Of a stretch of 62,000 bases of DNA, positions 54,451 to 62,000 are shown piece by piece. Position 1 is the stretch's first letter; each line of letters starts with the position of its first letter. The stretch is from NCBI GenBank assembly GCA_009760855.2, contig WPIO01000068.1, forward strand, positions 1,077,501 to 1,139,500. Reading direction: 5' to 3'. Source of the stretch: Cristatella mucedo. Taxonomy: Eukaryota > Bryozoa > Phylactolaemata > Cristatellidae. The position numbers were made by a program, and so were the translations under genes. The notes beneath the pieces were generated by a model, which was not told where the DNA came from, ran no database searches, and was given only the letters and a program-made list of their open reading frames with translations.

Positions 54451-55379
54451 TAGGACCAGCTGGAAAAGCCTGCGGCACGCTGCTCTTGCACTTTTGCCTG
54501 CGTCGCGCTGCGCTGCTCTTGCACGTATCCATAACTACACGCACGTGTGCAAATTCGACGCGTGCGCCTCCATCCTCCGGTGCTTGTGCGAGCTATCGAG
54601 CGTGACGGTTCAACCCGTTCGTTTGCGTCCTGCTGGGAACGCGCGCTCGCGCTCATAGTGGCTTGCAGGAAGCGGCTCTGAAAATCGGCCGCCACTCCCC
54701 GCAGGCGCGGAACGGCCTCTGTCTCTCGGCGCGCCGTTTCTTTCCGAAAGACAGGAGGAGGTTCGGTTCTCCGAATGGCCAGCTTTGAATTGCCGCGCCA
54801 CGTCCAGTAAGTTCGGTGCGTACGCGGACCCTGAGGATGACTGTTCGCTGTTGACTGATGCGAGTTCTACTATTTACCGACTACTTTTGGTGTTCCATCT
54901 TCTTCGCGTGACGCTCATTATTCCGCCACACATGTTGTCCGCGTGGCTTCTTCTTCGATGATTCCACTGACTTTACATCTTTCTGAATGCAACGTCGTGA
55001 TCTCATCTGCGTGCATGTCAACCAGCTCCTTCGTGCAGCAACGACCCTACTACGGTTATAGAGTCGGCCAGTCGCAGAAGCCAACTGATCGGACTCTTTG
55101 CTTCGATTCGCAGAAACTTAAAACTGTTCACTTCGTTTTAAAAGTCTACCGGTGGGCGTGGCTACCAAGAGCTCTGCCGCACGTTGTCTACCGTATCGCG
55201 CACAGACTGTCTTTTTTAATCCTAGGCACACGGATTACTGAGACGATGCCAGCACTGAACTCGATAAGTCACATCATTTGTGTAACAGAAGAGCACGGAG
55301 GTCTGCTCCTCCCGGCACTGAGTGTATCTTTTCCGGGATGCGCGCCTGTCTTCGGCCAAGTACCGCGCTATGGGAAATG
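54451..55379. other. Unassigned DNA
   Basis: The 177-codon plus frame 54943-55476 overlaps family E at its end and has no domain or splice support, so I do not call it a gene. Confidence 0.35.
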
Positions 55380-55620
55380 GACTCGCTATCGTAAGGTAGC
55401 GGGCGCTTTTCACTGCCACGCTCTGCTACTGTCAGCACTGCGTGCGTGCATTGGTGCTGAACCCGCAAGTCGTTAGCCGCGACAAGAAGTTCACGCGTAG
55501 CCGCCATTTGTCTCGAATCGGCATGGACCGGCACCTGCGCGCGTCATGAGTACTTCGCTTGCAGGCTAATTCTGTCCGGACGTGGAAGCCGCTGCATTCC
55601 GTTTTTAAAACACAGCACTC
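55380..55620 (+). repeat. Dispersed repeat family E (reference copy)
   Basis: Copy used to define the family: GGGCGCTTTTCACTGCC, CTGCTACTGTCAGCACTGCG, GCATTGGTGCTGAACC, TTCTGTCCGGACGTGGAAGC. Matching segments lie at 8165-8415, 19235-19730 (split), 21510-21625 (inverted) and, for the first half, 56870-56950. Confidence 0.6.
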
Positions 55621-55744
55621 TGTCTCGGCACTTCCCACATATGCTGGAAATTAATCACACATCGACTGACTGCCTAGCGAAAATTAAATGCTGTTAGCTA
55701 TCATTCGTCACAATACGACCTCCGTGCATCCGCGCGTCCGTGCG

Positions 55745-55985
55745 ACTCTTTAGCTGTCTTTAGCCCTTTAACTGTAGGAGGCGCTAACGAAACGGCCGGG
55801 TGCCGGATCCATCATATTCAGAATGCAGAAATATTATTCGGGGCTCTTGAATTGTAACGGTTGGGAAATTGTTGTGTCACGCTCCGTGATCAGGCGATAT
55901 TACAGCCTAGCTCATATAAAAGGCGCTCAGTTGAGCTCCAGACATTCGGCCAGTCAAAAGTTGTCTATTAGGCTTTTAGCCATAA
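55745..55985 (+). repeat. Dispersed repeat family D (reference copy)
   Basis: AGGAGGCGCTAACGAAACGG, AATGCAGAAATATTATTCGG, CTTGAATTGTAACGG, CTCAGTTGAGCTCCAGAC. Partner of 7690-7900. Confidence 0.6.
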
Positions 55986-55989
55986 GTGA

Positions 55990-56060
55990 GATAATAATAG
56001 TAATAATAATATTAATATTAATAACGCATTTTATATAGCGCCCTCGGAGAGATGTGCCAG
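55990..56060 (-). mobile_element. LINE-A or SINE-2 tail fragment
   Basis: AATAATAATATTAATATTAA, CGCATTTTATATAGCGCCCT, CGGAGAGATGTGCC is the terminal hairpin region on the minus strand; no more of the element is recognisable. Confidence 0.6.
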
Positions 56061-57854
56061 AGCAGATCCTCAAAGAAAAGGGTCACGTGCCGGTAGTACG
56101 TACAAGCGCGAGTAGGCTAAGCCGTAGCGATTTGAACGACCGCAAGTGCAGCTAGAGCATGCACTGCGACTATTTGTAGCCGAGCTAGAGTTACTGTCCA
56201 CGCGAGTAAGTAAACCGAAGCAGCAGTTGCTATCGGCCGCTGACCCCGGCGTGACCGGACGTGGCGGCCATGGTGCGAAAGAGAGCCGCCACAGTGGTCG
56301 ATTTGGTGAGACTTTGATGGCAATCGGGAAGTGATAACCGACGACTGACGCCGAAGCTGCCACGCCTGCTATCGGCAACGCATAATTAATTTCTAGACGG
56401 TGACCTCATCAGCCGCGTGCGGACGCCGGGCAGAGCATTCTTGATGCACTACTTGCACGCGTCCTCGTAGCTGTAGCCAGACTTGTTCCGGGTACTGCCT
56501 GAAGAGTTGGATGTTGGTTCTTCACGCTGACTTTTCAGAAAAATTCACTTCATGATTACAGAGAATGGTAATTCAAATGGCTAGATATATTTTCATTTAA
56601 TGAGGCATCGCTTGACCGTGTCAAGCTAAAAAGTAAACGCATACCCAGCAACGTGTTGGCGGATAACACTAGAGCAGCCAATTACTTAACGTCGGTCCAA
56701 AAATATAAATAGCACTACTAGCATAACGTTGGAATCTCAACGGATCCGATTGTTTACTTGAGCGTTGGCGGTCATGCTCAGATGATACAATTTTCTTATC
56801 GATATTCTTAATTACATTCGTACGTTATGAGACCGGCCTGGTTATGCTAAGGTACATAGATATAACTCTTTGTCGCTGCGCTCTTTATTACTGCTACTAT
56901 TGGCATACCTGCGTGCATTGGTGCAGCACTTAGAATCACACATTGGAACGATGCTATTGTTACTTTATTTACATTTTTCAAAGTTAACCATAAATATATT
57001 TATATTGTTGTGACAGCCCTCCGCGCAACCTGTCGTCGGGCTGGTAGGCGACCGAGCAACAAGTCTGCTGGCTCCAACACCAAAACCTCTATTTCACGCA
57101 ACGCCGGCCAAGCCCAGTCTAAACACACTAGACGGCTGCCGGCGTCGAGGGATCTAGCCCTCCCCTCTCGTTGTACTCCTCCGGCAGCCCTTATATTCCA
57201 TGCACGCTTTGTTTTTCGCACTGTCGGGCCACTGTTCGTTCCGAACCCGCCCGACAGCTGGCGGCAGTTTGTGGTAGATTGATGTCCCCAGAGATGCCGC
57301 CAATGCATGGATTTGGGCAGGATTGCTGAGTCATCGTCTGCCCATCCACCGGTCGTGAGCTTGTGGCTGCACAAGCAGTTTGAGAGAGCCATCGCGAGGT
57401 CTCCACCCAGTGCTCGCAGGCTGCAAGCGTCGTGTTCTTTCAAAATTGTCGTAGCAAACAATACAATATACTGCTATAGTAATTGTAGCAGTACAATGTA
57501 TTGTCATTGCCAACGAGGCGAATATAATACATAGTCAGTCAAATTATAATGGAATGTTGATTACAAAAATAATTTTTGCTTTACTCTCTCACATCAGTGA
57601 CTCAATATTCATCTTCATCTTCTTCAGTCGTTTCTACTTCCTCCGTTCCTCCGTCATTCGCAACTACAGCTACAGGCGCCAAATTCCACAGATGTCTATT
57701 TTTCTTGAGGAAAACCAAAGATTCGCAGTTGCAGCCTTCTAAGCTTCTGAGAACATTTTCACTTACTCAGGGAGAACTACCGTTCAAAAATATTTGGCGT
57801 CGGCAGCACAAGCTTGGTATCAGCGTAAGTCAATGCGGATGCTTATTGCATGCT
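56061..57854. other. Unassigned DNA, possible LTR-like segment
   Basis: 56870-56950 carries the first half of family E. 57011-57535 begins TGTGACAGCCCTCC and might be a solo LTR, but I could not fix its end or a target duplication. The minus frame 57000-57461 (153 codons) has no domain. The 100-codon frame at 57576-57878 likewise. Confidence 0.35.
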
Positions 57855-59719
57855 CGTGCACATTCGTGCCTCCATTAAGCCCCCACCGACCAAAGCAATC
57901 GCCATTCCTCAACCTGTGACCTTCCTTAAAAGGTTCTCCGATGTTTCTGCCTCTGATGTGGCTGCCTTAATAAGGTCTAGCAAAAAGAGCTCGTCTCCTG
58001 AAGACCCTATATCTTTATCTCTGTGGTCTTCACTTGCAGACCAACTTAGCCCTGCCATAACCAATATTTTTACTGCTTCTTTGGGAAAAGGGGTCGTCCC
58101 CAAGTCCTTCAAATCGGCAATCGTTAGACCTATTCTTAAAAAGCCTGGATTAGACACAGAGGTCCTAGCAAACTATCGTCCAGTTTCCCTTCTTATCAAA
58201 GATTCTTGAAAACATTGTTGCTAAGCAGCTAGTTACATATTAACATAGTAACATATTGAAAATAATGGAATTTCAGAAACATTTCAATCAGGGTTCAAGA
58301 GACAGCACTCTACTGAAACTGCTCTCCTCCGTGTTAACAATGACATTCTACGTGGCAACGACGACGGGAATGTCACTGCCCTAGCTCTGCTAGATCTGTC
58401 TGCTGCCTTCGACACCATTGATCACGAAGTTCTGCTTGAACGATTGAGGACAATGATCGGTCTGGCAGACTGGCGTGGTTTAAATCATACTTGTCTGATC
58501 GTGTTCAATCCGTGTCGTGTGGGGGTCAGGTCTTAGACACGAGAAGGGTCAACTGTGGAGTCCTTCAAGGGTCTCTACTCGGTCCCTTGCTGTTCTCCAT
58601 TTATACACAACCTCTGGGAAAAGTGATTAAGGCAAATGGAATAGGATATCACTTCTATGCTGACGATACTCAGTTGTATTTGTCATTCAAACCGTCGGAA
58701 TCTGCTGCAGCAACTGAGAAACTGAATGCTTGCCTTGCCGATATTCGATCCCGGATGTCAGAAAACTTCCTGAAATTAAATGATGATAAAACCGAACTGC
58801 TGCTTATAGGACACCCTAAGCGTGTGGCTGGATTAAAAAGCTTTGCTGTTCTAATAGGTGATGCTATTGTGCGACCTTCATCGCGTGCTTGAAATTTAGG
58901 TGTCGTGTTCGACAGCTGCCTCAATTTCAAAAGCTTCATTCAGAAGACTGCCTCTACAGCTAGCTATCACATCCGATCCCTGTCCAAGATTAGTAGCTGC
59001 CTCCCACAGTGGCTTATAAAAAATTTAACTAGCTCTTTAGTTCTGTCTCGGCTTGATTATTGTAATTCCCTTTTGGCTGGGCTGCCAAAGAAAGCTATTA
59101 TGCCACAACAGCGGACTATGAATATGGCTGCAAGGCTGGTCTTCAAGTCCCAGCGGTTTGAGCACATGTCTCCTTTGCTAAAAGAGCTACAATGGTTGCC
59201 GGTTGAGCAAAGGATACAGAGCAAAGTTCTTACGCTGACCCACAAGGCCCGCCACGGCTTGGCTCCTTCGTACCTAGCTGAACTGCTGCATCAGTTTCAG
59301 CCTGTTCGAGCACTCAGGTCCTGTGTGGACAATAAATTAGCTGTCCCATTCCTCCGCTTAAAGACCGTTGGTGATAGAAGCTTTAGCTCTGCAGGTCCTA
59401 GACTGTGGAACTCGCTTCCACAATTCTGACGCAATGACAACTACTCTCCTACTGCTGACTATGGCACATCCTTTTCAGCGGTCCCGAGCTGTTACTTCTA
59501 TGCTACTCACTACCTCAACTGCTCTCCTGACTCTGCTATGCTTCCCACTTTCTCTTTGTTGCGTGAGACGAAGTCTGTTGGGTACCGAATGCGTACCAAA
59601 AGCCGCTTAGGCTGTGAGTGCGCTGTACAAAACTCTCCTGCGTAACACCCACGTGGTCTTTATGACTTTGTGGAGTTACAGACGGAGATACATTACATTA
59701 CATTACATTACATTACATG
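57855..59719 (+). mobile_element. LINE-B: L2/CR1-like non-LTR retrotransposon, longest copy
   Basis: Starts in the pre-RT linker (PVTFLKRFSDVSASDVAALI), then NYRPVSLL, a frameshift near 58195, FKRQHSTETALLRVNNDI-like and [20 protein letters not shown] (motif A intact). Another frame change is followed by [17 protein letters not shown] (the usual Pro of PQG is Leu) and [14 protein letters not shown] (YADD intact). A stop follows SSRA at about 58890. The C-terminus is RLDYCNSLLAGLPKKAIMPQ, QWLPVEQRIQSKVLTLTHKA, SAGPRLWNSLPQF. A 3' UTR of about 270 bp ends in (ACATT)n. 5'-truncated and non-autonomous. A distinct family from LINE-A by protein and tail. Confidence 0.92.
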
Positions 59720-60035
59720 CGCAGTCGCTTCAACGTACACTCGGCAAAGGAAAGGCTAGAATTGCCCATTTCATCGCAATTATCACCACTGAATTTCGAT
59801 TTCCCTGGATTCGACGCGAAGGACCGTACTGCAAGAAGCACCCAATTGTTACTACCAGGTCTTTTTGTTGGGTTGTCAACAGATCTAAGTTTTAAGCGGT
59901 ATGCCACTGAAATTTCTGCTGCAGGCAGACAGCCTTGCTAAACTTCATCTAATGTCCTTGCACAGCAACAGCTTTCAAGGTGACGGTCAAACATGGCAGA
60001 AGCAGTCTTATTGTAAGTGTCGGAAATGATTAAGC
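59720..60035. other. Unassigned DNA
   Basis: No feature recognised between the LINE-B tail and the next LINE-A tail. Confidence 0.35.
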
Positions 60036-60145
60036 ACGAAGCTCACCATTCGATCGTGCTTCCTTTGCACCAAACGTGAAGTGCCTTGAAAGAGATTGAG
60101 TCCTCTTAGGGTGCTATATCAGATGTAGTATTAATAATATAATAA
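60036..60145 (+). mobile_element. LINE-A 3' terminal fragment
   Basis: ATCGTGCTTCCTTTGCACCA, AAGTGCCTTGAAAGAGATTG, TCTTAGGGTGCTATATCAGA, then TATTAATAATATAATA. Only the last 100 bases of the element remain. Confidence 0.72.
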
Positions 60146-60320
60146 GCTTATTGTGGAATCGTCGCTTAACTATTACAGCCCAGCTTACTTTACGGGTCTC
60201 CTACGACGGATGTCTTCCTCGCTGGACCCGGCTGGACAATGAGACATAATGAGAACGAGCCACGCCATACCCGCCAGTGTCCAGTGTGCTTAATTCAAGG
60301 CGGCTCAAAATCACAACTGT

Positions 60321-60384
<64 letters not shown>

Positions 60385-60391
60385 TACACAC

Positions 60392-60484
<93 letters not shown>

Positions 60485-60500
60485 TGTGTGTGTGTGTGTA
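60321..60500. repeat. Compound (TA)n-(TG)n microsatellite
   Basis: (TA)n to about 60377, mixed TA/CA, then (TG)n to about 60499. Y/I-rich and V/C-rich frames are repeat translations. Confidence 0.98.
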
Positions 60501-60602
60501 TTTGTTTGTTAATCACACATGCCTCGTTTAGCGTGTTCTTGGCTAGGAATGCCAGCGCTCGCCTTTTAGACTTTGAGAGGGCTTGAAGCCATTATGGGTG
60601 GG

Positions 60603-60604
<2 letters not shown>

Positions 60605-60661
<57 letters not shown>
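60605..60661. repeat. (CT)n microsatellite
   Basis: Pure CT run of about 57 bp. Confidence 0.98.
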
Positions 60662-60665
<4 letters not shown>

Positions 60666-61539
60666 CTTATTAGTGTTACCACGATTTTCTATTCTTCCGA
60701 TTCATTGGCTAACATTTAGATCTCCACTATTGATCTCGAAAGCTTTTGTGTTGACTGCCTGTCTGCTGCTTTTTTAAACCTAGCTGCAGAGAAACTGGCT
60801 AGTATAAAATCGCCAGGATAGGAGAAGCAGAATTAGAAGGAGAAAACATTCACCCTGGCTGATGGCAGGCAGAGCCGAGAGCAGCTGCGTAGCCTAAATG
60901 GCGGGAAGAGATTGAATTATTTGCCGAGACCAATAGTAAGTGGGATCGTGACACATCTTCGTTCCAGAGGCCGATGCACACTTAACAAGCATCTCACAGC
61001 CGGTGCTGACAGAATTTCCTTGTACCGCCTGCCGAGCACCGCCTACCGGCCAACCGGCTGCTGACAGATGCCATCTAGCAGCAGTAATGTCGGAAGAGGG
61101 CTTCTAAAAATGGTCGCTCGTAACCGCAGCCAGCGCGAGATGCAGCTCCCACGTCAGGAACGCTTTCGGCAGCACCGCCGCCCGTGCTCTATCGTGCTCG
61201 TTATCCACTATCGTCTCACAGAGTCAGTTCAGCTGCGAGTGTGAACAAAATTTATCAGGAAGTTATGTTGAGTCTCTGTCATTTATTCGATCCATTTTGA
61301 GACCCAATCATTTCTCAGGGGCATCGCTGGGTTTGCATCGCAATGGTTGAAGTCATGAGGTCACAGCTCCGGATTTCCAGACGGTAAACTTTAGCTGCCA
61401 TCGGTCATCCAGTGAGCCTTTACGGTATGGCGTACCCTGGGAATGGGGTGTAGTGTAAGATCTTGCCCATGTACACTAATCGCCAGGCAGCTATGTAAAT
61501 GATGCACAGCTGTACCTATATATGAACTTCCGGTGGTAT
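60662..61539. other. Unassigned DNA
   Basis: No gene or repeat recognised. Confidence 0.35.
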
Positions 61540-62000
61540 TTCCACTAGAGAGTGTTCCTATGCACGCTCAAAGCCAGGGTGATTACAGGCACGAATGCGA
61601 TAGCCAATAAACTAAATTTCTCGAAACATAGAGAATGGCAGAAGTAAGAAGCTGAGTCAGAAGGGTAGTCGTGGAAGTGAGGAGCACGGAACGGCTGGGA
61701 AGAGTGTGCCGGCCGCAGGAGAGAAGAGGTCGTTGCATAGGTTAGCGTGGAAGAGAGCTCCACGGTCTAGGCCCTGCAGCGAAAAAGCTTTAGTAACCAA
61801 TGGTCAATAAACGAAAGAACAGCATGGATAATCTATTGCCCACCGAGAACCTGAGGGCATGAGGCGGCTGAAACTGGTGCAGCAGGCAGGTCAGCTACTA
61901 TGAGGTATTCAGCTTGTCACGATCCGCCTAGCCATGGCGGGCCTTGTGGATTAGAGGAAGGATTTTACTTTGTATCCATTAATCAAAAGCGTGCCATTAC
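61540..62000 (-). mobile_element. LINE-B fragment running off the window
   Basis: Diverged minus-strand LINE-B: AGAGAGCTCCACGGTCTAGG, CCCTGCAGCG, ACTGGTGCAGCAGGCAGGTC, CCATGGCGGGCCTTGTGGAT, TTTTACTTTGTATCCATTAA. The order matches 53390-53590; its 5' part lies outside the window. Confidence 0.82.

Noticed and set aside
54943-55476. 177-codon plus frame
   Set aside because: Runs into dispersed repeat family E and has no recognisable domain.

Overview
The window reads as nuclear DNA of an animal, most likely an invertebrate; I cannot name the phylum. The evidence is eukaryotic throughout: split genes with GT/AG introns, a CpG-rich promoter-like island, 5'-truncated non-LTR retrotransposons, tRNA-derived SINEs, hAT transposon remains and very long (GA)n/(CT)n microsatellites. 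There are no operons, Shine-Dalgarno sites, CRISPR arrays or phage genes. Most long reading frames are microsatellite translations or shadows of repeats.

The only host genes I can support are two tandem, same-strand, three-exon genes for small AP-1-type bZIP transcription factors (ATF3/JDP2/BATF/Fos neighbourhood). Gene 1 (27624-29141, predicted 112 residues) is compact. Gene 2 (40106-49832, predicted about 152 residues) has the same exon structure, with all introns in phase 0, but its introns have grown to 6.9 and 2.4 kb. In both genes the first exon carries a short acidic segment with a (Y/V)-(L/P)PTV(I/V)D core, the second the basic region ELNRLAAQKCR, and the third the leucine zipper and stop codon. 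Each has an AATAAA about 510-525 bp after the stop, and a TGACTCA (AP-1) heptamer lies upstream of each first exon.

The rest is repeats. LINE-A (L2/CR1-like, ATT-rich tail) has its best copy at 11985-13960, with a 400-codon open reverse transcriptase frame. LINE-B (also L2/CR1-like, ACATT tail) has its longest copy at 57855-59719 and about eleven 3' fragments. SINE-1 (tRNA-derived) has about a dozen copies. SINE-2 has a tRNA-like head joined to a tail resembling the LINE-A 3' end, as in SINE/LINE partnerships. A decayed hAT transposase (24235-26233) is interrupted by a LINE-B copy, and a 270-bp hAT-type MITE (10457-10726) has an 8-bp target duplication and a related empty site elsewhere in the window.

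Layout: 1-11 kb repeats and low-complexity DNA; 11-14 kb LINE-A; 14-21.5 kb mostly unassigned; 21.7-22.9 kb LINE endonuclease fragment; 24-26.3 kb hAT relic; 27.5-29.7 kb bZIP gene 1; 29.7-36.7 kb SINE and nested LINE-A mosaic; 38.7-50.4 kb CpG island and bZIP gene 2; 50.4-62 kb unassigned DNA and LINE-B copies. No wholly new multi-gene system is visible. The most worthwhile content is the uncalled bZIP pair and the repeat structures within and next to it.
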